This document shows positions 10,501-21,304 of a DNA stretch of 64,000 bases, one piece after another. How positions within the stretch are numbered: the first letter of the stretch is position 1; every line of letters begins with the position of its first letter. Source of the DNA: Stichopus chloronotus (lineage: Eukaryota > Echinodermata > Holothuroidea > Aspidochirotida > Stichopodidae); NCBI GenBank assembly GCA_021234535.1, contig CM037843.1:21731911-21795910 (forward strand), written 5' to 3'. The notes beneath the pieces are model-generated. The model was not told the DNA's origin. It made no database searches and saw only the letters and a list, made by a program, of their open reading frames with translations. The position numbers and the translations under genes were made by a program.

Positions 10501-13452
10501 TGACGTTGTTTTTGTATGCATGTGTGTGTGTGTGTGTGACTGTGACGCGTTGATTGTAAATAGATATATCAAGAAGGGTAACCTTGACCGATTTCTTCCT
10601 TGGTGTTTGGGTTTATCATAGTGTTCCTTATTGTTTTGGTGATGTCAACGGTCATTTGAGGTCACCGGAGGTCAAACTGCGAAAACCTTGTAAACGCAAT
10701 ATCTATATAAGTGTGACAGTTGGGATCCCTTGTTTAGGATGTGGATTGCCCATACAAAATAATTCCAACTGTTTTGGTGGAGGTCAGATGTCATTTGAGG
10801 TAACCATCAGAAGTGGAAAGTTCAAACCTTGTAAACAGTTTATCTCGAGATGAATAACTGTGAGGAATCTTATTCCTTATCATTTACGTTGCCCATATTG
10901 AGCAGATGATTTCTACTGTTTGGTGCAGGTCAAAGGTCGTTTTATGTCACCAAAGCTGAAAAACCAAAAAATTGTAAATTCTACATCTGAAGAAAGATAA
11001 CTGGTAAAAGATCTCATACTTAGAATCTGGGTTGCCCATATTTAGTGCATGATACCTATTATTTTCGGTGGAAGTCAGGGGTCATTTTAGGCCACCAAAG
11101 GTCAAATCTTGTAAACACAATATTATCTCCAGAAGGATAGTTGTTAGAGATCTCGAACTTAACATGCTAGGTTGCCCTTGTATATTGAGTAGCCTCTATG
11201 ATTTGGTATTGCTTTTGCTGAAAGTAAAATATTTACGGTCACCAAAGGCCAAAAGGGCCAAATCTTATAAACATGATATTTTCATGAGGATAATGTGTCT
11301 CAGGCCTCATGCGGTGATTGTTCCTGTTGGGGAGATATTTGATTTGGTGTAATCAAAGTTCACATAAGGTCACAAGAGGTCGGAAGATCAAATCCTGTGA
11401 CCAGAATATCTCAAGAAGGGCGATTGCCAATAATTTCATAGTTAGCATGTGGATTGCTAATATTAAGAGGGTTTTTCCGATCATTTTTGTGGTATCAATG
11501 GTAGTAGTTGCAAAAGTCTAAAACCGAGTAAATATGGCATTACAAATGGATAACTGTCATGGTGAGGGATCTTATACTTGGCCTGTGATTTATTCATATG
11601 TTTTTTTCATATTTAGTGTGTATGATATAGGGAAGGTGATCCTATTAGAGCTGAAAAGTCATTGTGGATCCAAAGATGTCAAAGGTCAAAAGTTCATTAA
11701 CTTGATGTCTAAAGTAGAATAACTGTAATTGGTCTAATACGTGTCACGTGGGTGATTCGTGTGTGTTACAATATATTCTTTGGCTTTCTGTATTTTTTTC
11801 TTCGTTTATGCGCACATTACAACCCAATTTCGTAATCGCTGAGCATTCCATTCGGCCAGAAAACAGACAGGCACTGTGTGTAGTCATTCTAATGTAGTAA
11901 AAACCGTACGGAACGGATATATATATATATATATATATATATTGGGGGGTGCACAAGATTTATCCATTGTGAGAGAGATTTAAACTGAAAGATCCTGTGC
12001 TTAATAAAAGTACGAGTTTCTGCATCAAAACCGTGGCGAGGAGAGTGGCGGTGAGATGAATGTCATAATAGGCACAGACCCATGCTCCACAAGAGCTAAT
12101 AAATGATAGTTGAATTATCAAATGTGGTCCACCTTAGTCCATGACAATTTAGTACGATTTTTTTTTTCAGAGAGAGAGAATGCCTTTGCACCCACGCCAC
12201 ACCCCTGGATCCGCCCTCGAGACACTGCTGTGTAATGCAAAGTGTAGTGTAGATGCGCATTAAAATTACGTGCAAACGTAACAGTTCGGGAAATATTTTT
12301 ACAAGTTTTTAATCTTATTAATGACATAGCCTGTGCACCGACAGTTTATCAAAGGAACCCCCACCCCCCTCCCCCCAAAAAGAGCCGTTTGCATTCATAT
12401 GAGCGTTTTATAAAACATGGACATGTGCGCGCAGTGAACAACCGAGAGGTGCTGCGGTATGTATCCTACTGCTTGGCCATCAAACATGTAGCGTACTTTC
12501 TACGTTTTTGTTTTCAATCGATTTTGCATCACAGGTCGATGGAAATGATGCTCTACGATTTCTCGCTATCCGTAGCAGTCGACTTTCTACCGTGGAAATA
12601 CGGAATTGCCCAAATCTGACGTTGTCCGAATTTCAGACCTTTCTGAAGAATAATTCGACAATATCGAGTCTCATGCTTGGAGCGATCTCTGCCATTGAGA
12701 CCTACATAGAGCCGAGCTGGTGTCCTCGGCTTCAGTCACTCACGATTCAACCCGATTTCAGGAGCCGTGTCTTGTCCATACGGTGCCCCACCTTGGAACA
12801 CCTCCACGTGGCATCAGAAGGGTCCGAATCGTCAGAGAACTTAGAGGAGGTCGTTCTCGTCGCTAACCATCTCAAGACTGTCTCTTTGTGTGGCATGTTA
12901 TCTTTGAGGAATTTATTCGTACAGTGCAATCTCTTGGATTCTTTACTCCTTAATACAACCAATGACGTCATGATCTCATTGAGGTCATGTACGATACACG
13001 CCCACACAGTACTAGACAACGTGAAACTATGCGATTGTTCACTGGGAGCGCTTGTCGTGTCCGCGCCCTCTGTGAGGGCGTTAGTGCTCTACCGGTGCTT
13101 CTTGCAAAACTATACTATGCAAATGGCCCTGGTTGGTTGTTCATTTATCAGTCATTTATGTATCGAGAGATGCCTATCCTTGACGCAGTTCCATGTGCCC
13201 CAGTCACTTGAAGTCCGATTTTTAAACCTGTACGGTTGTCAGCGGCTTAGGCTCGTAAATATCGAATCACCAAATTTACCGGCATTAAACTTGGGACAGT
13301 GTTACAAAGCCGAGTTGACATGCGATGGGAAGAAAATAGAGCACGACAAGCCACGGGGTGATGATATTGCAATCGTTGCACCTCGTTCATTTATCAAGTG
13401 GACACACACCGAAGTACCGTCTTCATACCAGACTGAATTCGATATAAGTTAA
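6730..13452 (+). CDS. F-box/leucine-rich-repeat protein, three exons, 647 aa
   Basis: Coding exons are 6730-7578, 9723-9899 and 12535-13452; all junctions are phase 0 with GT-AG introns, giving 647 residues. Residues about 34-81 form an F-box (LPREIMVRIFRYF, then VCKKWRKLL and SLWRRV), the motif that binds Skp1 in SCF ubiquitin ligases. The rest is degenerate leucine-rich repeats (for example LSELTVLSLP, LKRVTVSAC, SLRRLRIDH, LEVRFLNLYGCQRLRLV), the expected substrate-binding part. I therefore expect a substrate adaptor of an SCF E3 ligase, acting in cytosol or nucleus (family knowledge). The closest subfamily cannot be named by eye. The first ATG after the leader is used because the F-box follows within the normal distance. 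Introns 1 and 2 are loaded with repeats. Confidence 0.88.
7684..7943 (+). mobile_element. ~256-bp inverted-repeat element (MITE), copy 1
   Basis: First of three direct copies in the window (others 8927-9182 and 32738-32994). Terminal repeat TTAGAGAC / GCCTTTAA. The inner landmarks CCCAGACAGTTT, CTGTGTACGCTGTG, GTTGAGAATTTT and GGTAAAAAT are shared by all three. It has no coding capacity, and lies in intron 1 of the F-box gene. A 98-codon frame over it (7572-7868) is not a gene. Confidence 0.7.
7944..8926. other. F-box intron 1, unremarkable part
   Basis: Intronic sequence between two MITE copies. I see no exon or RNA gene. It includes one TAGGCCTA octamer at 8139. Confidence 0.5.
8927..9182 (+). 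mobile_element. ~256-bp inverted-repeat element (MITE), copy 2
   Basis: The best preserved termini of the family: TTAAAGGC at the left and GCCTTTAA at the right, an exact 8-bp inverted repeat. The interior matches copies 1 and 3 along its whole length with scattered substitutions. It lies in intron 1 of the F-box gene, same orientation as copy 1. Confidence 0.75.
9183..9722. other. F-box intron 1, 3' part
   Basis: Ends in a pyrimidine tract and CACAG acceptor at 9718-9722. No other feature is seen. Confidence 0.5.
9723..9899 (+). CDS. F-box/LRR gene, exon 2 (residues 284-342)
   Basis: Acceptor TTTTCACAG|AG and donor GCC|GTAAGT bound 177 bases (59 codons, phase 0). The peptide has two LRR-like segments (LQKLTLHSLW; APSLRRLRIDH) and ends ANKLKTMA, echoed by ANHLKTVSL in exon 3. 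A second, nearly identical donor (GTAAGTAT at 9798) lies in phase inside the exon and could give an isoform 34 residues shorter. Confidence 0.8.
10465..11735 (+). repeat. 145-bp repeat element with hairpin head, F-box intron 2
   Basis: It starts with an imperfect hairpin (ATTCCTT at 10465-10471, AAGGAAT at 10483-10489), then ATGGTGACGT and a (GT)n tract near 10521-10538, then about eight diverged units. Unit markers (TTGTAAA or similar plus an AATATCT-like motif) recur roughly every 130-155 bp. The head matches, base for base in several runs, the head at 22588. AGGTCA half-sites survive in the first unit (GGTCATTTGAGGTCACC) and are decayed elsewhere. Confidence 0.72.
11917..11942. repeat. (AT)13 microsatellite
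   Basis: Uninterrupted AT dinucleotides in F-box intron 2. Confidence 0.95.
12535..13452 (+). CDS. F-box/LRR gene, exon 3 (residues 343-647)
   Basis: Acceptor TTTGCATCACAG|GTC, then 918 bases to a TAA stop. It encodes the C-terminal LRRs, with repeated L..L.(I/V)..C patterns such as LSTVEIRNCPNL, LEHLHVA, RALVLYRCFL, SHLCIERCLSL and LRLVNIESPNLPALNL. The ladder of Cys- and Leu-spaced strands is typical of FBXL proteins. The tail ends SYQTEFDIS. Confidence 0.86.
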   Translation, partial: VDGNDALRFLAIRSSRLSTVEIRNCPNLTLSEFQTFLKNNSTISSLMLGAISAIETYIEPSWCPRLQSLTIQPDFRSRVLSIRCPTLEHLHVASEGSESSENLEEVVLVANHLKTVSLCGMLSLRNLFVQCNLLDSLLLNTTNDVMISLRSCTIHAHTVLDNVKLCDCSLGALVVSAPSVRALVLYRCFLQNYTMQMALVGCSFISHLCIERCLSLTQFHVPQSLEVRFLNLYGCQRLRLVNIESPNLPALNLGQCYKAELTCDGKKIEHDKPRGDDIAIVAPRSFIKWTHTEVPSSYQTEFDIS

Positions 13453-14356
13453 GTCTGCGCTCACTATAACTGATTTCATGAAAATTATAACGTACCTGGT
13501 AATTATTTGGGTAACTGAGTATGTACCGTTTTCAGTCGATTGAACTCGCCGGGACTCGTTAAGTGTTCGTGGGGTCGATCTTCGATAATGCTGCACGAAT
13601 TATACAGAAATGCTTTTGTAGACTGCGAAGGTGCTAGTCTAGTTATGCATTACGCTGTGAGAATTATGCAGACATGATTTTGTGTAGTTGCGAAGTTGTA
13701 ACAACCCATGCTTCTGTGTTCTGTTGTACAATTTTGTGTTCTAGTGTTACGTTCTGCAAAAAAGGTTGTACAAAAGCCAGTTCGTGAGTACATGCAAAGC
13801 AGAAAAGCGACAAGGTTGCTTTCTCAGTAACTCCTTCAACTATGTTTTCTCAACGCCCTGTCTCAGAATTCTAGGAGGATTCACTGTGTCATCTGCATTT
13901 GTCAATTCCATTAACGGTTTTAACTCAACTCGTTAGTTATATGCAGGATATCAAAATGCAATATGAAACGTAGGATTCATCATTTACAAAAAAGTTGATG
14001 ATGATTTCCTCACAAAAATGACAAAATCATCCAAATTTATGATGCCTCATGTGAACAGGTCTGCGAAAATTGCTTAACTATATTCAGTCATTAGCACAGC
14101 TATTGTAATTACTTTCTCCAAAAATACGACGAATGTGTGTATGGTCTTCCAGATATATGGAGAGATATAATGATATGTAACAAGAGAATCGAATGTCAAA
14201 ATGCCGCCATTTTCATGATTAGAACCACTGACCTAATTGACTGGACACTCTACTGTTTTCCAATTGGAGAGGTGAGCAAAGTTTCATATAGACTCACTGG
14301 CTGAGTATTAGTAACGAAGTTTTCCACAGCGCGCGAACCGAACACTGTTGGGCAAA

Positions 14357-14559
14357 GTACACGATTGAAATCCTACGCTTTAGCTTGAGCTCAGGATTTC
14401 ATTGCAGTACACAAGCAGTTACTCTGGCGACCACGCAAACATATAAGCCATATTGCTGTGCACTTATATCGAAATATTATTGTGGCTCAAAGAATCCTTT
14501 ACTTCTATTGGCTCATTACAGGCAAGTGACCGTGTTTTATCCTGGGATAAAATCACGGT
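14357..14559. repeat. Two short hairpins downstream of the F-box gene
   Basis: TGAAATCCT (14366-14374) pairs perfectly with AGGATTTCA (14393-14401), with GTAC on the outside of both arms. A second stem at 14529-14559 pairs ACCGTG...TTTTATCC with GGATAAAA...CACGGT around a 2-nt loop. They are short and could be MITE remnants. Confidence 0.4.
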
Positions 14560-14592
14560 AATCTAAAAGTAAAATCACTGGCGGATGAATGC

Positions 14593-14598
14593 AATAAA
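14593..14598 (+). terminator. Possible polyadenylation signal of the F-box gene
   Basis: AATAAA, the first such hexamer I noticed after the stop codon, implying a 3' UTR of about 1.1 kb. The cleavage site is not identifiable. Confidence 0.3.
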
Positions 14599-14959
14599 AA
14601 CGTAGATCGACAGTGTTTTGTCGTCTGCTGTCTTATGTTACGATATACAAAACAATGGTGGTACTTTGTCAAGCGTGAACGAAGATTGCTGCCATGCTGT
14701 TAATCGTGTTACCTGTTCATGGGGTTCGTTTTCGATAAAATGTGGTTATTTGCGAACCTTAAGTATATTTCGTTTTCGTCTTTTTCATCAAAATCTTGCC
14801 GTGTATGAACGCTTGTATTAACCCCGAGAGTGCATTATGCTCTATTTAATGCACTTCCAGCGTTGATTAACCTTCTATTCAATCACTACACTGCATGCAA
14901 CCGCCACCATATGGCAAGCCATTTTATTATTTTATTCAGTATTATTTTGATGATATAAG

Positions 14960-15435
14960 TAATTATTTGATGACGTCATCAAATCATTTCATGTTCATTT
15001 CATGTTTCATTTCAGCAAATATTTCATTACATCAATAGTTATTTGCTGATATCAGCAATTAATTTTTGATAACCACTTCATTTGCTGATATCATCAATTT
15101 CATATGCTGATATCACCAATTCATTTGCTGGTATCATCAAGTGTTCACTGATATCAACAATTAGTCGCTAATATCATCAAACGATCTGGTGATATCAACA
15201 AATCATTTGGTGATATCAACAAATATTTACTGATATCACCAATTATTTGCGTTCTATTATTTCACGATATCACCAAGTATTTGCTGATATCACCAAATGG
15301 GACATCACATATCAACAAATCGTTTGCTGATATCACCAAATAATTTGATGATATCAACAAATGGCCAACACATATCACTAATTGATGCAATTACTGACAT
15401 CAGCAAATCATTTAAATTGCTGATATCAGCATTTC
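14960..15435. repeat. TGATATCA minisatellite, block 1
   Basis: About thirteen GATATCA cores, usually TGATATCA followed by (A/C/T)CAA and preceded by TTTG, spaced about 18-42 bases (often near 20 or a multiple). It opens with the palindrome GATGACGTCATC near 14970. The core is its own reverse complement, so the array has no clear strand. Confidence 0.8.
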
Positions 15436-16084
15436 GACCGTAATGAGTGGAAAACCTGCAGAGTATGAAACCCAACCACAGTCTCATGCAGTACGTTACG
15501 GCATCCAGTATGGCTATACTGGCAGTAATTCATGTTGACTGAGTCATCGTGTCACGGCACTGAAGAAAAACTTGTTAGACTGAATGGCAGTAGCTGAAGA
15601 AGCACAGGTCGAATTTAGAGTTGATGCCAGGGCTGTCGCTACTACCGTCGTTGTTTTGTCTTGTGACTACCGTTAAGCCTAGCCCCGGACCTCACAGGTC
15701 TTTTGTTGTACCATTCTGACAGTATCACCAGAGTCAGAGTCTGATGCCATTTATGACGAATTGTATCCTCTAATGTGAATTGGCGTCAGATCTTGTGTCA
15801 TCGTACTTAATTAACTACTTAAGCAATTTAATTAAATCGATTCTCTGAAGCTGAATTGGGTTTGCCGCAAAGATGCTGTCGTCAAGAATGACAATTGTGC
15901 ACTTACTCCGAGGTATGCAAGTTTGCTGCAATTGACAATGGCGCTGTACCTATCCATAATCAACCAGAGACTATTATGGTTGATTGATTGATTGATATGT
16001 AGCCAATCTGTGATGTCTTCAATTGAATTAGTGATATAAACAAGAAGAGCTTATCGTCAATTCATTCGATGATAGCATAAATTC
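15436..16084. other. Unique spacer between the two minisatellite blocks
   Basis: Non-repetitive sequence splits the TGATATCA array. A short GATT(GATT)n run lies near 15979-15993. No exon is recognised. Confidence 0.5.
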
Positions 16085-16425
16085 AATTGAAGATATCAGT
16101 TTGTCATTTGACGATAACCTCAAATCAATTGGTGATATCAGCAAATATTGGTGATATCACGAACTGTTTCATAGCATCAAATCATTTAAAGATATCAATA
16201 TATTAATTTCTGATATCATTCATTCATGTGATGATAGCAACAAACTATTTGATAATATCATCAAGTATTTGATGATATCACCAATTACCTGATGATATCC
16301 CCCCATGATCGGATGATATCACTAATTCATTTGATGTTATCAACAAATGATTTTTTGATATCATCAAATCATGTCATTAAATGAAATAGTGATGTCATCA
16401 AATAATTGGTGATATCCCCAATGCT
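16085..16425. repeat. TGATATCA minisatellite, block 2
   Basis: About ten further GATATC cores with the same flanks (for example TTTGATGATATCACCAATT), continuing the family of block 1. Individual copies are quite diverged. Confidence 0.78.
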
Positions 16426-16472
16426 GAAGAAAATGTAAAACGGTCTGCTATACGGCCACTGACAACTCATAC

Positions 16473-16499
16473 CAAGGAGGTTCTACATGGACCTCCTTG
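16473..16499. repeat. Perfect 9-bp hairpin
   Basis: CAAGGAGGT (16473-16481) and ACCTCCTTG (16491-16499) pair exactly around a 9-nt loop, just past the minisatellite. It may be a terminus of a mobile element or chance. Confidence 0.55.
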
Positions 16500-19400
16500 A
16501 TCATACTCTCTGCCAGAGTGTCGATTTAAATGTTTCCGCGAACACTTTGACTCTCCTTTCATGGCCGCCAGTTGCATCAATTCTCAGTGGGGCGCCACCA
16601 GTCAAGTAAATTAGGTCAGCGGTTAGATCGTAGTTTTATCGTAAAAGGTAATGATGAAATTGGCTTCTTTAAGAAATCAATGATAGATGTACGGCCTGGG
16701 TGTGTATAGTTTTAATTAGCAGAAGATGATATGTTCTTCCCATGCAACTAAGTTTATAGAGGAGTTATAGATGTGTGTTTTGACAAACCCTGAGACAGCA
16801 ATTGTTGCATAGCGATCCTAGTATGCCAAATTTACAGTGCTGGGTCCTTAGATTTTAAGTGCGCTGCAGTCCCTCCAGTCCACTTCATATATGATGTTCT
16901 AAAGGTAGGGGTCCGTTGAAGTTGAGAAAACAATGTTCAGTTAGGTATCAAATGAAATAAACAGTAGTACACAAATTAAAATGATAATTTAAAAATTAGA
17001 AATTTCAGGAGGTAGAGTATATTCAATGTAAATCTACCATCAAACTACAGCACCATTTTGCATCGAGCCCACCTTAAGTATGCAAAGAAACTTGTAGACA
17101 CGTAGACTCCTCACCTTGGACAGAGATCAGTCATCAGTTCCACCTTATCAGCAAGTCACATCCCGCCCCGCCTCAGACCAGCCCACTCTTCTGGTGTGAA
17201 AGACTGATTTTATTTTAAACTTTCTTACAAAGAGGCTTTGAAGTATTAGTCCAGGCACAATACAGTAAGATGGAAATTTCATGTGGTAAAGAAAACGTTT
17301 TTCAATTGATCAAATGTGCAGTCTCGAGTAGTGCAAGAAACAATACGGCTTTCCCCTCCTACAAATAAATATGCTGATAAACGGTACATTGGTTAACCGC
17401 CAAATGTGGGCAAAATGACTCAACCGTTAATCTGATTGTAAAATATGTAAATTTGCAAATTTGTAAGGAAAATGCATGAACCTAATGCAAGACTTGACTG
17501 CCATCAGGCTAAGATAGAGATGGTAGCATTCCTGTAAAATACTTATTACACCCTACCCAAGTTTGCGGTCTGTTAACACTTTATTGATAGCCTTGAATTT
17601 CGAAGTGTTTCTAGTTCGAACCACCGGAAGAACTGCGAACTTTGTATCAGTACAACCGCTTATCGTGTGAATATAACAGTGTAAATTTTTATCTACGATA
17701 TACGAGCGATGAAATTCACACTAAATGCCGATTTTTAACAAGGGTCCGTACTATGGGCAAATGCAATAGGCCTAATATTTGAAGGGGTACTTACACAGAG
17801 GTTTGACACAAATTGAATATGATGTAAGAGGCTTGCACTGGGTTCAAAGTTGGTGTGTCAGTGCGCTACAGGGACGTCGAGGCCAAATGTTGCTAGGACC
17901 AGAGAGTGACAAATAACAACTTCCTGCTAGGAGTTATAGAAACTGCAAATAGTTTGTGGAGAATTCTCTCGTTTTCCCTTTTCTTACGGTGGTCACTTTG
18001 CATCAGTTTGAATAGGCCTATTATCAAAAACTGTTGTTGCAACTCATGGATCTGTCATTGATTGGTTCGTTGTATCATACACTGTGACAATACTTTCACA
18101 GGCTGCTAACAATAAACACTGACAGTGTTTCGGCAAGGGAGCATATAGACAAGACTGCATTTCCTTTTGCTATTTGTTAAAGCACGTGATGCAGATATAG
18201 TGCAATACCAAACTGAACAGTTCCGCATGGTGATGTATTTTTTATGATATCAAAGAGTGGTCAACTTGATTGCGTCTTTCATGGCTTCTAAAATAATGCA
18301 TGTAATGGCAGTTACCATTAGGCTTCGCTGATCGTCACGTCTGCAGATACATACAAGACATTACAAGCGTCGTCGTATGTCGACTAGGCGCAACTGTAAG
18401 CAGTCCCATAGTGACAAATTACAGGGAACGAAATCACACTTCCGGGAAAATTTGTATTCTTGAAATAATTAAACTGCCAAACCGAACAACGTGTTAGGTC
18501 TATGTATAGGAGAAATAAATGCACAATTTCAATGCAACGCTTTCTGTCTGTTTTTTTTTCTTTTTTGTCCAAGGTTTCTGCTGTCGCCCCCTCCCTCCAG
18601 AATATTAGTAGTATGGAAGCGTATCGTTGTCACGTACAAAAACAAAGGTATTAATTCTCGTACGTTAGAAGAAGAAAAAAAAAAGATTTTTGAAAGTATG
18701 AAAAGTTTGTTGGAACGTAACGGACGTTTAATCAAACAGTTATGGAAAGATTTTCGAAAGTATACGAGCAGCTCTTTTCCTTTTTTTTTTTGTAGTCTAT
18801 ATGACAAAAATACGCATCCGTACATTAGTGATCAGGTTGGTCTCTAATTGTAAAGTATACCTAAGTCAAAAATGTTGTTCCCAAAGCTTACAAAAATAAA
18901 TTCAAATGGTCCGACTCTCATTTTTACAGGACATTCCTGAACTGAGATACCAAATGTTGAAGCTTATTCCCTGAATTTTAAAAGGTAGATTGCGGGAAAT
19001 TTTGTGATGTATTTATTGTATTTCTCATTTTACTGTCCTTTTTTTTCCAAAGCCTTTGCACTGTGTCACAACATCGACATGTCATCACCCGTGGCTCACT
19101 GTTATCTAGTCCTGGTCCCATATCCTCCCCCCCCCCACGCAAGAAAAGTGTAGTTTTCAATGAGTGGCGCTGTTCCTAATCTCTGAGCTGTTATGTCCAC
19201 TGACTACAGTACAGTTATAGTTGGATATCATCGGTTTTCGGTTTTACTGAGATTGGGTAGTGATTGGAGGTAATTCTGACCGGCGAACACCCTTTTTGCG
19301 GCTAAAGAAGGACTTCAGGTGGATATCTGAAAATATTGACGTCCTTATGCTGACGTGGGAGTGACGTTGAATGGACATGAAACAATCGGGTTTGGTCCAG

Positions 19401-20123
19401 ATTTGGTCAGATGGCGTCCCTACGTCGATCTGACCTCGAACGACTTTGGAAACGAAGCGGACGTAGGGTGGACGTTGACGCCATCTTAAAACCGACGTCC
19501 AACCAACAGCAAAATATTTATAGGGTTCAAAAGACATGTTATGCAACAAAACAGAAAACTTTTCAAGGTAAAGAAAACATTTTAATTTCAAAAGGAAACA
19601 ACAGTAGGTGATGTGAGTTATGCAAGGAGAACATTATCGGTAGGAGTTATTGTGAAATTGACCGTTTCAAATTGAGTGAATACCCTGAATACCTCAGCAA
19701 TGAAACAAGCCATGAAAATGCCAGTTAGATGAATATGATCACTTTCTAACCTCTAAAGTTTTTTTGTAATTCTAGACTTCAGAGCGACATGCCCTATATA
19801 TTCAAGTTGGGGATGCCTAAGAACTTGTGTACTCTGCGTAAGTCCCTATTTTGAGCATTTCGGCAACTTTTTCGGTATGTTATTTAAGCAGGAGCTGATT
19901 TCCGCAGGCGAGTAAGGGCATAGACCTCTTTATATGGTGTGAACGTTCAATCAATTGAAGTTTGGTAATTTAAAGGACCCGAGGGTATACTGAAGGTAGT
20001 TGGGACTTCCCGGTACGTTTTATATGAGTTTTTACTCTTTCTTCCTCCAAATCGTGGGTAATCATATCTCCATAACAGATTTGTGTTAAGTAATGATCTA
20101 GACATGACAAATTGTGTCAGAGA
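16500..20123. other. Intergenic, nothing recognised
   Basis: About 3.6 kb without a supportable exon. The longest frame, 18491-18847 (118 codons), is rich in homopolymer-encoded Phe, Lys and Ser and lacks splice context. GACGT-rich sequence at 19310-19500 may be an old transposon edge. Confidence 0.5.
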
Positions 20124-20418
20124 GTGCCCCAGTAGAGAGGAAAAACCTTAATTTTTTTTAATTTTTCTTATTTGACGTCCCCTAGTTAATATTCATGAGT
20201 GTGCCTCTGACTAGCTTTTGTAGATGGGATGTTGTTGATTGAAGGTCAACAGTGTTTACCTCCAAAGGTAAGGTAAACGTTGATGACCTTTGACCAAACA
20301 ACATTACTTATTCAAGGTATAGGTATAAAACACATACCCATGAATATTTTCTACTGGACGTCAAGACAAAGAAAAAATAAAAAAAAAATAGAGTTTTTTT
20401 ATTTCTCTACTTGGGCAC
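20124..20418. mobile_element. Large fold-back element, arms about 140 bp
   Basis: The whole interval is an imperfect palindrome centred near 20266. Matching pairs include the GTGCCC(C)AGTAGAGA end with its complement TCTCTACTTGGGCAC, poly-T and poly-A tracts, TTGACGTCC with GGACGTCAA, AATATTCATG with CATGAATATT, and a core reading GTTTACCT / AGGTAAAC. No open frame. It is a non-autonomous fold-back element by structure; superfamily unknown. Confidence 0.72.
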
Positions 20419-21112
20419 AAGTTCATACAGACTTTGCCCACTGATAAATCATTTTTTTTCCACAGATCTGTTAAGAAAGGAAGAACGTGCAAAAAGTTAT
20501 GTAAAATGTGTGAAACAACCACCTATCCCCCTTTCGGGACTATGGAAAGGACTTAGCGGTTGGAGCATCATTTGTGCTGTGATGAGTCAGATTTGATTTC
20601 TATGGACAAGGTACGGAAACTAGTTCGATGGCTTCTATTTAAAAATCTAACCACCTGAGGAAACTTGAAAGTGTGATAGACGATGTGTCAGCTTTCCAAA
20701 AAAAGTGGTAGCTTAGGCTATATCTGTCGAAAACTTCTACAAGATTTTAAAGATTACATTACTTTTTAATCATGCTGTTTAATCATAGAGGTATGATCAC
20801 CTTAAACAGAGTACCGTAGTCAGTGGCGATTTTGAAACCAAAGTACCCCAACACTTCCCAGTATCGCAATGAACCAAATGCCTATATTATCTCAGTGATG
20901 TCGCCCAACTGAGTCTATCCGATATTTGACGACAGTTCACTGTTGTAATCGCAGGCCTATCCTAACTGTGGTGAGTTGTGTGGTATAGCTCCATAGAATG
21001 AGTGCAAGCATAAAATCTTTTTTTTTTTTAAATACAGTTAATTGTTGTAGCTCGATAATCTCCTTATAGGAGGACATCGGTGTTGAAATCGTACTTCAGA
21101 AAACTTAAACTA
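20419..21112. other. Intergenic, nothing recognised
   Basis: No exon, RNA gene or repeat recognised. Confidence 0.5.
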
Positions 21113-21304
21113 GTCAGGATGGTGCCTCTAATGACAAATTCGTCTCAGTAGACTGTTATTAGTCTGTGGATTAGTCATGCAGTGATGACAAACTAGTCAG
21201 TTGACTATAATCGGTTTGACTAACTAGCTGGTCATCACCGACTAATCCACTGACTGATTTTATCCTTAGCCAGTAAAATTTGTCAGTAGAGGCACCATCC
21301 TGAC
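21113..21304. mobile_element. 192-bp fold-back MITE
   Basis: Ends GTCAGGATGGTGCCTCT and AGAGGCACCATCCTGAC are exact inverted repeats, extended to about 28 bp by TGACAAATT / AATTTGTCA with one mismatch. The interior continues the palindrome (GTGGATTAGTC with GACTAATCCAC; GTGATGAC with GTCATCAC). No target-site duplication could be fixed with confidence. Confidence 0.82.

Noticed and set aside
14960..16425. CRISPR-like array
   Set aside because: Repeats are short and degenerate, spacing is irregular, and this is animal DNA without cas genes. It is a minisatellite.
18491..18847. 118-codon plus-strand frame
   Set aside because: Composition is driven by T and A homopolymers and no motif is recognisable.
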